Origin: an uncultured Sulfitobacter sp. | GTDB taxonomy: Bacteria; Pseudomonadota; Alphaproteobacteria; Rhodobacterales; Rhodobacteraceae | DNA length: 64,000 bases | Reading direction: 5' to 3' | NCBI RefSeq assembly: GCF_947500075.1 | Contig: NZ_CANMQS010000002.1 | Span: 124,001-188,000, forward strand | In this document: piece by piece, positions 8,313 through 18,984 of the stretch | Position numbering within the stretch: position 1 is the first letter of the stretch | How the letters are laid out: the number at the start of each line of letters is the position of its first letter | Translations under genes and position numbers: made by a program | Notes under the pieces: generated by a model | Seen by the model: only the letters and a program-made list of their open reading frames with translations | What the model was told of the DNA's origin: nothing | Database searches by the model: none

Positions 8313-11233
8313 GGATTGCGGGCAAGGGGCTGGTCGATCGGGCGCAGCCGGTCACGTTTACCTTTGACGGTGTCCCGGTGAAGGGATTTGCAGGCGACAC
8401 CGTCGCTTCCGCCCTGCTGGCCAGGGGGCAGGTGCTGATGGGGCGGTCGTTCAAGTACCACCGCCCGCGCGGGCCCCTGACCGCGGGCAGTGAGGAACCC
8501 AATGCGCTGATCACGGTGGGCAAGGGGGCCGCTCAGGTCCCCAATGTGCGCGCGACCCAGCAGGAGATCTACGACGGGCTGGTCGCCCGGTCGCAGAACG
8601 CATGGCCGTCGCTCAATTTTGACGTGATGGCGGTGAACGATCTGGCCGCGCCGTTTCTGGGGGCGGGCTTCTATTACAAGACCTTCATGTGGCCCAGGGC
8701 GTTCTGGGAATGGGTTTATGAGCCGGTGATCCGCAAGGCCGCCGGACTGGGCGCGCTGTCAGGCAAGAGCAACACGCAGACCTATGACAAGGCCTTCGCC
8801 TTTTGCGATGTGCTGGTGGTGGGCGCAGGGCCTGCCGGGTTGATGGCGGCCTGGGTGGCGGCGCAATCCGGGGTCGAGGTGATCCTTGCCGATGAGGACG
8901 CGCTGCCGGGTGGTCGCCTCATGGCAGAGACAGAAGCAGTGGGCCATCAGGCGGGCCACGTCTGGGCCGCGGCACTGGCAGAGAAGCTGCGCGCGATGGA
9001 GAACGTGCGCATCATGCCGCGCACCACGGTGACCGGGGCCTATGACGGCAATGTCTATGGCGCATTGGAGCGGCTGGATGCGCAGGCCCCGTCCGGCGCG
9101 CCGGTCGAATGCTTCTGGCGCATCACTGCGCGGCAATGCGTCCTGGCCGCTGGCGCGCTGGAGCGGCCCATCGCCTTTCAGAACAACGACCGCCCCGGCA
9201 TCATGCTGGCCGGCGCGCTGCGCGCCTACCTCAACCGCTGGGGTGTCTGCCCCGGCAAGCATGTCACGATCTTCGGCAACAACGATGACGCGCACCGCAC
9301 CGCGCGCGATCTGGCGGCGGCAGGCGTGCATATCGCTGCCCTGATCGACAGCCGCGAAGGGGTGACCTTCGACGGTGCGGATTTCCCGGTCTACGCGGGT
9401 GCGCAGGTCTGCAATGCCAGCGGCCGCACCGCGTTGGAGAGCATCACGGTGCGCACTGCCGACGGGGAGGACGCCATTCAGACCGATTGTCTGGCGATCT
9501 CCGGCGGGTGGAACCCGACGGTGCATCTGACCTGTCACATGAACGGGCGGCCCACATGGAATGCGGATCTGCAAACCTTCGTGCCCACCCCCGGCGCGGT
9601 GCCCGATCTGATCCCGGCGGGCGCGTGCAATGGCGTGTTTTCAACAAAGGGCTGTCTGGAAGACGGCCTGCGCGCGGGCAAAGAGGCGGTGAAAGCACTG
9701 GGCAAACGCGCGGCTGCGGTGGAGGTGCCACAGGCCGACGATGCAGCATACGCGCTGGACCCTCTCTGGGCCGTGGCGGGCAAGGGCCGCGCATGGCTGG
9801 ATTTTCAGAACGATGTGACCGTGAAGGACGTCAAACAGGCCGCAGTTGAGAACTTCCAATCCGTGGAGCATATGAAGCGCTACACCACCCAAGGCATGGC
9901 CACCGATCAGGGCAAGTCCTCCAACATGGCCGCGCTGGCGATTCTGGCCGATGCCACGGGCCGCGCCATCCCTGAAACCGGCACCACCACCTATCGGCCC
10001 CCGTTTGTCCCTGTGTCGATTGCGGCGATGGGCGCAGGCGGGCAGGGCGAAGGTTTCGCCCCGCAGCGGTTCATGACCTCGCATAGACAATCCGTGGCGA
10101 TGGGCGCGCCGATGATCGAAGCGGGGCTGTGGTACAGGCCCAGCTACTTCCCCAAACCGGGAGAAAGCACCTGGCGGCAATCCTGCGACCGGGAGATCGG
10201 CTATGTCCGGCAGGCGGTGGGCATCTGCGATGTCTCGACCCTGGGCAAGATCGACATCCAGGGGCCGGATGCGGCGCAGCTGCTGGATTTTGTCTATACC
10301 AACATGTTCTCCACACTGAAGCTGGGCCGCGTCCGCTATGGTCTGATGCTGCGCGAAGACGGGCATGTCATGGATGACGGCACCTGCGCGCGGCTGGGCG
10401 ATCAGCACTATCTGATGACCACCACCACCGCCGCCGCCGGGCAGGTGATGCGGCATCTGGAGTTTGTCTGTCAGGTGCTGCACCCCGACTGGCAGGTGGC
10501 CTTTACCTCCGTCACCGAACACTGGGCGCAGTACGCCGTGGCAGGGCCAAAGGCGCGGGACCTGCTCAATGATGTGCTGGACCCGCCCATCGACAACGAC
10601 AGCTGGCCGTTCATGTCCTGTGGGGAGACCCGCGTGGCGGGGGTCACGGGGCGGCTCTTCCGCATCTCTTTCTCCGGGGAGCAGGGATACGAAATCGCCG
10701 TACCCGCGCGCTACGGTGCGAGCCTCTTCGATCTGCTGGTGAAGAAGGCCGAGGCGCTGGGCGGCGGGGCCTACGGGATGGAAGCGCTGAATGTGCTGCG
10801 GATCGAGAAAGGCTTCATCACCCATGCCGAAATCCACGGGCGCGTGACGGCCTTTGACATCGGCATGGGCCGGATGGTCTCGGCCAGGAAGGACTGCATC
10901 GGCAAGACCATGGCCGCCCGCCCCGGTCTGGTGGAAGAGACGCGCGAACAACTGGTCGGGCTGAAACCCGTGGCGGGGGGCACGCTGACCGCCGGTGCGC
11001 ATCTCTATGACGCGGGGGCCGACGCGACGCGGGTGAACAACCAGGGCTATGTCACCTCCGTCGGCTATTCGCCGGCGCTGGGCTGCGACATCGGGCTGGG
11101 TTTTGTCAAAGGCGGGCCTGCGCGGATGGGCGAGGTGATCCGGCTGGTTGATGGTCTGCGCAAGGTGGAAACAGCGGTGGAAATCTGCGCCCCCGTCTTT
11201 GTGGATCCAGAAGGGGAGCGGTTGCGTGGCTGA
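8309..11233 (+). CDS. soxA: Sarcosine oxidase, alpha subunit
   Basis: A 974-residue large subunit. The N-terminal part resembles a 2Fe-2S-like fold without a full cysteine set. It is followed by an NAD-binding domain (LVVGAGPAGL at about 169-178) and a C-terminal aminomethyltransferase (GcvT-like) half from about residue 580, which handles the folate-bound one-carbon unit. The ATG at 8309 overlaps the soxD stop by one base and has clear coding sequence after it; a longer upstream frame lies inside soxD and is rejected. Together with SoxB it channels the iminium intermediate to tetrahydrofolate, giving 5,10-methylene-THF. Confidence 0.96.
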   Translation: MRIAGKGLVDRAQPVTFTFDGVPVKGFAGDTVASALLARGQVLMGRSFKYHRPRGPLTAGSEEPNALITVGKGAAQVPNVRATQQEIYDGLVARSQNAWPSLNFDVMAVNDLAAPFLGAGFYYKTFMWPRAFWEWVYEPVIRKAAGLGALSGKSNTQTYDKAFAFCDVLVVGAGPAGLMAAWVAAQSGVEVILADEDALPGGRLMAETEAVGHQAGHVWAAALAEKLRAMENVRIMPRTTVTGAYDGNVYGALERLDAQAPSGAPVECFWRITARQCVLAAGALERPIAFQNNDRPGIMLAGALRAYLNRWGVCPGKHVTIFGNNDDAHRTARDLAAAGVHIAALIDSREGVTFDGADFPVYAGAQVCNASGRTALESITVRTADGEDAIQTDCLAISGGWNPTVHLTCHMNGRPTWNADLQTFVPTPGAVPDLIPAGACNGVFSTKGCLEDGLRAGKEAVKALGKRAAAVEVPQADDAAYALDPLWAVAGKGRAWLDFQNDVTVKDVKQAAVENFQSVEHMKRYTTQGMATDQGKSSNMAALAILADATGRAIPETGTTTYRPPFVPVSIAAMGAGGQGEGFAPQRFMTSHRQSVAMGAPMIEAGLWYRPSYFPKPGESTWRQSCDREIGYVRQAVGICDVSTLGKIDIQGPDAAQLLDFVYTNMFSTLKLGRVRYGLMLREDGHVMDDGTCARLGDQHYLMTTTTAAAGQVMRHLEFVCQVLHPDWQVAFTSVTEHWAQYAVAGPKARDLLNDVLDPPIDNDSWPFMSCGETRVAGVTGRLFRISFSGEQGYEIAVPARYGASLFDLLVKKAEALGGGAYGMEALNVLRIEKGFITHAEIHGRVTAFDIGMGRMVSARKDCIGKTMAARPGLVEETREQLVGLKPVAGGTLTAGAHLYDAGADATRVNNQGYVTSVGYSPALGCDIGLGFVKGGPARMGEVIRLVDGLRKVETAVEICAPVFVDPEGERLRG

Positions 11234-11765
11234 TCTGAACGAGACAAGTGCGGGCGCGGGTCTCTTGCCGCTCAGCATTGGCCGTTTCACGGTGGAAGAA
11301 CGCCTGCCGGGGGCGCTGACCTCCCTGACGGCATTTGACGCAGACGCCATGGGCGCGGCGCTGAAAAAGGCGCATGGGATCGCCTGGCCCGCGCCAAACC
11401 GCAGCAACGGCAAGGCGCAGACGCGCTGCATCTGGTTCGGCCACCGGGAGGTGCTGTTGATCGGCCCTGCCCCGGAGCCATCACTGGGCAAACATGGGGC
11501 TGTGGTGGATGTCACAGACGGCTGGGCAGTGGTGCAGCTGCAAGGCGCTGGCGCAGAAGAGGTGCTGGCCCGGCTGGTGCCCGTGAACCTCTCTGCGGCC
11601 ATGTTCAAACGCGGCCACAGCGCGCGCACGCTTTTGGGGCATATGAACGCCGCCATCACCCGTCTGGGGCCTGACGCCTTCGAGATCCTTGTCTTCCGCT
11701 CCATGGCCACCACCTTGGTTCACGATCTCAAACGCGCTATGGAGAGCGTGACGGCGCGGGGCTGA
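11226..11765 (+). CDS. soxG: Sarcosine oxidase, gamma subunit
   Basis: A 179-residue protein of the SoxG family. I start it at GTG 11226 (reading MADLNETSAG), eight bases inside the end of soxA and seven bases after an AAGGGGAGC ribosome site. Upstream in-frame starts lie deep in soxA. Recognisable parts are FTVEERLPGALTSL, AWPAPNRSNG and WFGHREVLLIG, which match the folate-domain-like SoxG subunit. It completes the soxB-D-A-G set in the usual order, the only disturbance being the secreted protein gene after soxB. Confidence 0.92.
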   Translation: MADLNETSAGAGLLPLSIGRFTVEERLPGALTSLTAFDADAMGAALKKAHGIAWPAPNRSNGKAQTRCIWFGHREVLLIGPAPEPSLGKHGAVVDVTDGWAVVQLQGAGAEEVLARLVPVNLSAAMFKRGHSARTLLGHMNAAITRLGPDAFEILVFRSMATTLVHDLKRAMESVTARG

Positions 11766-11799
11766 CCCCGCAGGCCAACAGGCAAACGGAGATGTCGCT

Positions 11800-12150
11800 A
11801 TGATGAAGGCAATGATGTGCAGCGCGGTTCTGGGACTGGCGATGGTCGCCGGTGGCGCGCAGGCGCAATCGCAGAAGGAACGGGACTGCGCCATTCAGGG
11901 GCAGGTGATGGGGGCGGTCCAGCAGGCGCGGCTGGACGGCGTGCGCAAGAACAAACTGGTCGACGCAGTGAAGGCCGCCAACCCCGACCTGTCACAAACC
12001 GTGCTGGATACAGTGCCCGCCATCGGCGCGCATATCTACGGCATCAAGAAACGCGACCTGCGCAAGGTCGACCTTGGCGAAGTGGCACAGACCCAATGCC
12101 TTGAAAACTACGAGCAGATCCAGGCGCTCCAGAAGTCCATCACAAACTGA
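11800..12150 (+). CDS. Small secreted protein of unknown function
   Basis: A 116-residue protein with a signal peptide (MMKAMMCSAVLGLAMVAGG, cleavage near AQA). The mature part of about 93 residues has two cysteines (KERDCAIQG and QTQCLENYE) that could form one disulfide, and a helical look (QQARLDGVRKNKLVDAVKAA). No family recognised. It follows soxG by 34 bases with its own GGAG ribosome site, so it may be the last gene of the sox transcript or may have its own promoter. It is periplasmic by prediction, like the other unknown protein in this operon. Confidence 0.7.
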   Translation: MMKAMMCSAVLGLAMVAGGAQAQSQKERDCAIQGQVMGAVQQARLDGVRKNKLVDAVKAANPDLSQTVLDTVPAIGAHIYGIKKRDLRKVDLGEVAQTQCLENYEQIQALQKSITN

Positions 12151-12158
12151 CGCTGACC

Positions 12159-12183
12159 GGCAAAGGAGGCGCCCCCCTTTGCC
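12159..12183 (+). terminator. Possible weak terminator hairpin
   Basis: An 8 bp perfect stem (GGCAAAGG with CCTTTGCC) closes a 9-base loop just after the small secreted protein gene. There is no T-run after it, so it may be a factor-independent terminator of low strength or simply an mRNA 3' hairpin. Confidence 0.4.
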
Positions 12184-12241
12184 TCACCCGCCTGCCAGGC
12201 CCGCCCAGCCAGACCGGCCCGCCACCATACCACCGCCCTGG

Positions 12242-12267
12242 CCCCTCTTTTTGGCCAAAAATATCCC
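12242..12267 (-). repeat. Dispersed repeat with ATATTTTTGGCCAAAAA core, copy 1
   Basis: Read on the minus strand, this 26 bp stretch contains ATATTTTTGGCCAAAAA followed by GAGGGG. The same string recurs at 30771-30795 (25 of 26 positions) and in diverged form at 20156-20181. All three are intergenic and close to gene ends. The core TTTTTGGCCAAAAA is a perfect palindrome. Confidence 0.8.
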
Positions 12268-12404
12268 TGCGCACCCGATGCCCCGGACGCCACACCGGCG
12301 GGGCAGGGGCCCCCTCTCACGTGGCCCCGCCAATCTTAACGATAATGACCATCTCCCCACCCAGTCCACTGGACTCTGCGCCCCCCCGCCCAATATAACG
12401 GGGC

Positions 12405-14381
12405 ATGAGCCTGCCACCCGGATTTCTGGACGAATTGCGCACCCGGTCGAGCCTGTCACAGGTGGTCGGGCGCAAGGTCATGTGGGACGCGCGCAAGTCC
12501 AATCAGGGCAAAGGCGACATGTGGGCCCCATGCCCCTTCCATCAGGAAAAATCCGCCAGCTTTCACGTCGATGACCGCAAGGGGTTTTACTATTGCTTTG
12601 GCTGCCATGCCAAAGGCGATGCGATCTCATTCGTGCAGGAAACCGAAAACGTGGGCTTCATGGAAGCGGTGGAGATCCTGGCGCGCGAAGCAGGCATGCC
12701 AATGCCCGAACGGGACCCGCAGGCGCAGCAGAAGGCGGACAAACGCACGCAATTGGCAGAGGTCATGGAACTGGCCCTGCGCTGGTTCCGGTTGCAACTC
12801 CAGACCTCCGGCGCGGCAGAGGCGCGGGCCTATCTGGATCGGCGCGGGCTGGACAAAGCCGCGCTCGACCGGTGGGAGATCGGCTTTGCCCCCGACAGTT
12901 GGCAGGGGCTGTGGGACGCGCTGAAAGGCAAGGACATCGCCGATGAGCTGATCCTCGGCGCAGGGCTGGCCAAGCCTTCGACCAAAGGCGGCAAGCCTTA
13001 CGACACCTTTCGGGGCCGCATCATGTTCCCCATTCGCGATGCGCGGGGGCGGGCGATTGCCTTTGGCGGGCGGGCGATGGACCCGGCGGATAATGCGAAA
13101 TACCTCAACTCGCCGGAGACAGAGCTCTTTGACAAGGGCCGCAGCCTCTACAACGTGCGCGACGCGCGCACGGCGGCGGGCAAGGGCATGCCTTTGCTGG
13201 TGGCCGAAGGGTATATGGATGTGATTGCCCTGCATGGCGCAGGGTTTGAGGCGGCGGTCGCACCTTTGGGCACGGCGATCACGGAAAACCAGTTGCAGAT
13301 GCTCTGGCGCATTGCGCCTGAGCCGATCATCACGCTGGACGGCGATGCGGCGGGCCAGCGCGCGGCGCTGCGGCTGATTGATCTGGCGCTGCCGCTGTTG
13401 GAAGCGGGGCAATCCTTGCGGTTTGCCATGATGCCCGAAGGGCAGGATCCGGACGATCTGTTGAAAGCATCAGGGCCCGCAGCCCTGCAAAAGCTGCTGG
13501 ATGAAGCGGTGCCGATGGTCAAGCTGATGTGGCAGCGGGAGACCGAGGGCCGCGTCTTTGACAGCCCCGAACGCAAGGCGGCGCTCGACAAGGCGCTGCG
13601 CGAGAAGATCATGCTGATCAAGGACCCGTCGATCCGCAGCCATTACGGGCAGGCGATCAAGGACATGCGCTGGGAGCTGTTCCGCGCCCGCCCGGCAGCA
13701 CCCAAGCGGGCAGGCGGCATGCGCGAAGTGGGGGCGCGCTGGCAGGCGGCACCGCAGGGGCCGACACCCACCGCCAAAGCCTCTGTGCTGGTGGCCGCCA
13801 CCGGCGCGGGCAGCACCGCGCATCTGCGCGAAGCGGTGATCCTGGCGGCCTTTGCCACCTGTCCCGAGATCGTGGAAGAGTTTGAAAGCGGGTTGGAAGC
13901 CATGGACTGCGCCGACCCCATGCACGCGCGGTTGCGCGATCTGTTGTTGCGCCATGCGGGGCAGGGGGCGGAGGTTCTCCGCGACAAGGTAGCGCAGGCT
14001 TTGGGGCCGGATGCCCTTGAAATGCTGACCTCCCAGCGCCATGTCGCCATCGTGCCCTGTGTGCGCCAGCCGGGGAACGCGCAGATGGCGGCGATGACCG
14101 TGGCAGAGGAGCTGGCGAAGCTGGAAGCTGCGCGCGGCCTGAGCGAGGAAATCGCGGAAGCGGTTGAAGACATTGGGGAAACGGCAGACGAAGCCGTCAC
14201 CTGGCGGTTATCGGAGGCGGCAAGGGCCGCCGACAGGGCAGCGCGGGCGGCGCAGGAAGACACGGCGGAATATGAGGTGGGCGACAACGGCGCCCGGATC
14301 AGCCGCGACGAACGCAGTGCCCTGGACCAGCTGCTGGGGGGCATCCGGTTCGAGAAGTCGAGAGGGCGGGAAAAGGGCTGA
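12405..14381 (+). CDS. dnaG: DNA primase
   Basis: A 658-residue primase that makes RNA primers at the replication fork. The N-terminal zinc finger is CPFH at 43-46 and CFGC at 64-67 (CHC2 type). The TOPRIM catalytic core follows, with VAEGYMDVIAL (about 265-275, catalytic Glu) and TLDGDAAGQRAA (about 309, metal-binding Asp pair). The C-terminal 200 residues form the DnaB-interacting domain and are poorly conserved, as expected. The start ATGAGCCTGCC fits the family N-terminus (LPPGFLDELR). It lies just upstream of rpoD, the conserved remnant of the macromolecular synthesis operon. Confidence 0.97.
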   Translation: MSLPPGFLDELRTRSSLSQVVGRKVMWDARKSNQGKGDMWAPCPFHQEKSASFHVDDRKGFYYCFGCHAKGDAISFVQETENVGFMEAVEILAREAGMPMPERDPQAQQKADKRTQLAEVMELALRWFRLQLQTSGAAEARAYLDRRGLDKAALDRWEIGFAPDSWQGLWDALKGKDIADELILGAGLAKPSTKGGKPYDTFRGRIMFPIRDARGRAIAFGGRAMDPADNAKYLNSPETELFDKGRSLYNVRDARTAAGKGMPLLVAEGYMDVIALHGAGFEAAVAPLGTAITENQLQMLWRIAPEPIITLDGDAAGQRAALRLIDLALPLLEAGQSLRFAMMPEGQDPDDLLKASGPAALQKLLDEAVPMVKLMWQRETEGRVFDSPERKAALDKALREKIMLIKDPSIRSHYGQAIKDMRWELFRARPAAPKRAGGMREVGARWQAAPQGPTPTAKASVLVAATGAGSTAHLREAVILAAFATCPEIVEEFESGLEAMDCADPMHARLRDLLLRHAGQGAEVLRDKVAQALGPDALEMLTSQRHVAIVPCVRQPGNAQMAAMTVAEELAKLEAARGLSEEIAEAVEDIGETADEAVTWRLSEAARAADRAARAAQEDTAEYEVGDNGARISRDERSALDQLLGGIRFEKSRGREKG

Positions 14382-14451
14382 CGTGTCCTTTTGACCCGAA
14401 CTTTAGGAAAAATAAGGGAGATGGGTTTAAGAATCACCCCAAACCCCGCAT

Positions 14452-14471
14452 GATTCGGTCTACCCCGAATC
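14452..14471. promoter_or_regulatory. Short inverted repeat upstream of rpoD
   Basis: GATTCGG (14452-14458) and CCGAATC (14465-14471) form a 7 bp dyad with a six-base centre, 35 bases before the rpoD start; a third GATTCG follows at about 14481. It sits in the 124 bp dnaG-rpoD gap, where an rpoD promoter is expected. It could be an operator or a leader hairpin; no binder can be named. Confidence 0.4.
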
Positions 14472-14505
14472 ACTGATACTGATTCGTTCACGCCTGGAGG
14501 GACAC

Positions 14506-16488
<1,983 letters not shown>

Positions 16489-16511
16489 GCGACCAACATG
16501 AGATTTCTGGC

Positions 16512-16541
16512 AAGGCGCGCGGGACACCCTGCGCGCCTTTT
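16512..16541 (+). terminator. Rho-independent terminator after rpoD
   Basis: A GGCGCGC/GCGCGCC stem extended by flanking AA/TT pairs closes a short loop and is followed by TTTT at 16538-16541. It lies 24 bases after the rpoD stop. Confidence 0.85.
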
Positions 16542-16657
16542 CCATGTCTTGCAGGTGTTACAGGTCACGTGACGGATCTGTGATTTTGATGTGTTCACGC
16601 CAAGCCCTATCTCTCTGACAGGGGCAATGCCCCGAGCACAGCAGGGGAGCGTTCGAC

Positions 16658-17095
16658 ATGCGACACATCACCATTGCAGCCGGTCTTGCCCTGGCCCTTG
16701 TCGGGACAGCTGCCTCGGCCCAAACGTTTACGGCGCAGAACCACCTCAAGGTGAACCCCCTCAACGCCATGGACTTCGAAGTGATTGAAGCCCGCGGCGA
16801 AGGCGCGACCGGGATGTGGTGTGCGGCGGCGGATTACGGCATGAAACGGTTGCGGTTGTCGAACGCGCAGCGCGTCTATGTCAAAACCGCGCGCGGGCCT
16901 GCGATCACGGCGCCGGGGCGAAAGGGCGTGGTGTTCACGTTTGATGCCAGCGGTCTGACGCAACCGCCCGGCGGCTCCTACTCGGTGAGCACCGGAACCG
17001 TCGGATTGAGCATGTCTTTGGGGCAAGCGATCCAGTATTGCCGCGACAACATCATTGAACCGGACGACATACATTTCCGCAGGAAAGGAAGTTAA
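16658..17095 (+). CDS. Secreted protein, tandem family member 1
   Basis: A 145-residue protein with a signal peptide (MRHITIAAGLALALVGTAASA, then QT) and a mature domain of about 124 residues. It shares a pattern with the two following genes: FEVIEARGEGATGMWCAAADY, then RVYV, an RGP..APGRKGVVFTF segment, and a C-terminal YCRD. The cysteine in WC and the one in YC are conserved in all three and probably form a disulfide in the periplasm. Function unknown. A perfect GGGGC/GCCCC hairpin lies about 25 bases upstream (16621-16633) and a GTCACGTGAC palindrome at 16564-16573, both possible control sites. Confidence 0.8.
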   Translation: MRHITIAAGLALALVGTAASAQTFTAQNHLKVNPLNAMDFEVIEARGEGATGMWCAAADYGMKRLRLSNAQRVYVKTARGPAITAPGRKGVVFTFDASGLTQPPGGSYSVSTGTVGLSMSLGQAIQYCRDNIIEPDDIHFRRKGS

Positions 17096-17096
17096 C

Positions 17097-17492
17097 ATGA
17101 TCAAGCATTTAAGTACTCTGGCGCTTGCCCTTGCCTTGGCCACCCCCGCAGCCGCCCAGACGTTCCGCGCGGAGAACCGGGTGGATGTGACCCCGGTCGC
17201 AAATGGCTTTGCGATCGCAGATGGGAATGGTCAGTGGGCGCGGGGCATGTGGTGTGCCGCAGCGGATTATGCGCGTGATGTCTTGGGGGCCGGAGGCACG
17301 CAGCGGATCTATGTGGCAAAAAGCAAAGGGCGCGGGGCCGGCAATCCGGTGATCTTTACCCTCGACCCGACAGGGCTGACGCCGTCTTCGGTAACGTTCC
17401 TGTCGTCCTCGATCAAAACTCCCGGCGCCAATCTGTCGGTCGATCAAGCCAATGTCTATTGCGCTGACTTCAGATTGAGAAACGGGCGATGA
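17097..17492 (+). CDS. Secreted protein, tandem family member 2
   Basis: A 131-residue protein starting at ATG 17097 (MIKHLSTLALALALATPAAA, then QTF), two bases after the previous gene's stop and preceded by AGGAAAGGAAG. The signal peptide is clear and the upstream in-frame start is rejected for that reason. The mature part shows the shared family pattern: RGMWCAAADYARD, QRIYVAKSKGRG, VIFTLDPTGL and a C-terminal VYCADF. Function unknown. It overlaps the next gene by four bases (ATGA), so the three genes form one operon. Confidence 0.8.
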   Translation: MIKHLSTLALALALATPAAAQTFRAENRVDVTPVANGFAIADGNGQWARGMWCAAADYARDVLGAGGTQRIYVAKSKGRGAGNPVIFTLDPTGLTPSSVTFLSSSIKTPGANLSVDQANVYCADFRLRNGR

Positions 17493-17896
17493 TGCGCAGG
17501 ATTGTTGCGGGCCTGTTGGCCACCGCTTTGCCCCTGACGGCACAGGCCGCGACGACGGGCGAAGAAGACACGATGGTCATCAACCGCCTGAACGCCTCCG
17601 ATTTCGAAGTAGTGGAGACCCGGAGCATGGGGGCGACAGATTTCTGGTGCGGCGCCGGAACCTTCGTCGAACGGCGGTCAGGCCTGCCGGGGACAACGGC
17701 GATCTACCTCAAACGTCCGCGCGGGCCGAGCAGCAGCGCACCTGGCCGCAAAGCCGTTGTGTTTTCCACCAGTGGAGCAGGACTGCCTGCACCGCAGGGG
17801 CAGACCAGCATCTCCATTGTGCGGCCGGGGAGCATGTTGAAATCCAACGTCGCGCGCAGTTTCTGCCGCGATGCCTTCACGCGGGCCACCAAATGA
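17489..17896 (+). CDS. Secreted protein, tandem family member 3
   Basis: A 135-residue protein with signal peptide MMRRIVAGLLATALPLTAQA. It is closer to member 1 than to member 2 in places: NASDFEVVETRSMGATDFWC against NAMDFEVIEARGEGATGMWC, and SSAPGRKAVVF against TAPGRKGVVF. It has the same paired cysteines (FWC and SFCRD). It starts within the stop of member 2. The set looks like two rounds of tandem duplication followed by divergence. No known domain recognised. Confidence 0.8.
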   Translation: MMRRIVAGLLATALPLTAQAATTGEEDTMVINRLNASDFEVVETRSMGATDFWCGAGTFVERRSGLPGTTAIYLKRPRGPSSSAPGRKAVVFSTSGAGLPAPQGQTSISIVRPGSMLKSNVARSFCRDAFTRATK

Positions 17897-17941
17897 CGCT
17901 TCACGCTTGACCCCTGCGGGCAGGGTGGCACTGTGGCCGCC

Positions 17942-18358
17942 ATGCAGGACGTCTTTGACATCACAACCACGGGCCAGGGCCTGTATGAGATCACGGGGCA
18001 GGTTGCCGGGTGGCTGAGGTCATCGGGGAATGGTCTGTTGACGCTGTTGGTGCGGCACACATCGGCCTCCCTGCTGATACAGGAGAATGTGGATGCGGAT
18101 GTGCAGCGTGATCTGCGCGCCTATTTTGCGCGGCTTGTGCCGCCCGCTGACGATCCGTCGATGGCCTATCTGTCTCATGTGATCGAGGGGCCGGATGACA
18201 TGCCTGCCCACATCAAGGCGGCGGTGCTGCCCGTCAGCCTGTCGATCCCGGTGCAGAGCGGACGCATGATGTTGGGGACATGGCAGGGCATTTACCTCTT
18301 TGAGCACCGCGATGCCCCGCACCGCCGACAGATTGCCGCCCATTTTCGCGCTGATTGA
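17942..18358 (+). CDS. YjbQ/UPF0047 family protein
   Basis: A 138-residue protein of the YjbQ family (secondary thiamine-phosphate synthase enzyme family). It carries the family motifs RHTSASLLIQENVDADVQRD and MPAHIKAAVLPVSLSIPV, and ends with GTWQGIYLFEHRDAPHRRQI. YjbQ folds as a small beta-barrel trimer. Weak thiamine-phosphate synthase activity has been reported for family members, but the physiological role is unclear. I start at ATG 17942; an in-frame GTG at 17933 would add three residues and has slightly better ribosome-site spacing. It stands alone between the secreted-protein array and nrdR. Confidence 0.9.
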   Translation: MQDVFDITTTGQGLYEITGQVAGWLRSSGNGLLTLLVRHTSASLLIQENVDADVQRDLRAYFARLVPPADDPSMAYLSHVIEGPDDMPAHIKAAVLPVSLSIPVQSGRMMLGTWQGIYLFEHRDAPHRRQIAAHFRAD

Positions 18359-18510
18359 GCCTTCCCCGTGGGCGGCGCGCAACAGGTAGCACCCCCAAGA
18401 TATAGCGGTGAATTTCCCCTCTACCCAAAACCTGTCTCACCCCCTATACAAATGGTAACGAGGGCGGAGAGCGCCCCTATAGAGGCGGATGACAGAGAAG
18501 GGGACTGCCG

Positions 18511-18984
18511 ATGCGCTGCCCGTTTTGCGGAAATATTGACACTCAGGTAAAAGACAGCCGTCCGGCGGAAGATCACGTATCCATCCGCCGTCGTCGCTTT
18601 TGCCCGGCCTGCGGGGGGCGCTTTACCACCTACGAACGTGTGCAGCTGCGCGATCTGGTGGTGATCAAATCCTCTGGCAAGCGCGAGGATTTTGACCGCG
18701 ACAAGCTGGAACGCTCCATCCGCATCTCCATGCAGAAACGTCCCATTGATCCCGAGCGCATCGACCAGATGATCAGCGGCATCGTGCGGCGGTTGGAGAG
18801 CATGGGCGAGACGGACATCAACTCCAAACAGATCGGTGAGATCGTGATGGAGGCGCTGGCCCGGATCGACACCGTGGCTTACGTGCGATTTGCCAGTGTG
18901 TACAAGAACTTCCAGGCGGCGGACGACTTTGACAAGTTCGTGCAGGAATTGCGCCCGGACGGTGGTTCCGAAGAAGAAGAGTGA
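18511..18984 (+). CDS. nrdR: Transcriptional repressor NrdR
   Basis: A 157-residue regulator of ribonucleotide reductase genes. The N-terminal zinc ribbon uses Cys3, Cys6, Cys31 and Cys34 (MRCPFCG and [11 protein letters not shown]). It is followed by an ATP-cone domain ([20 protein letters not shown]) that senses ATP/dATP. The length and the [16 protein letters not shown] motif are typical. It overlaps ribD by four bases (GTGA). The nrdR-ribD pairing is widespread in proteobacteria. The 152 bp upstream region must hold its promoter, but I saw no clear NrdR box. Confidence 0.97.
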   Translation: MRCPFCGNIDTQVKDSRPAEDHVSIRRRRFCPACGGRFTTYERVQLRDLVVIKSSGKREDFDRDKLERSIRISMQKRPIDPERIDQMISGIVRRLESMGETDINSKQIGEIVMEALARIDTVAYVRFASVYKNFQAADDFDKFVQELRPDGGSEEEE

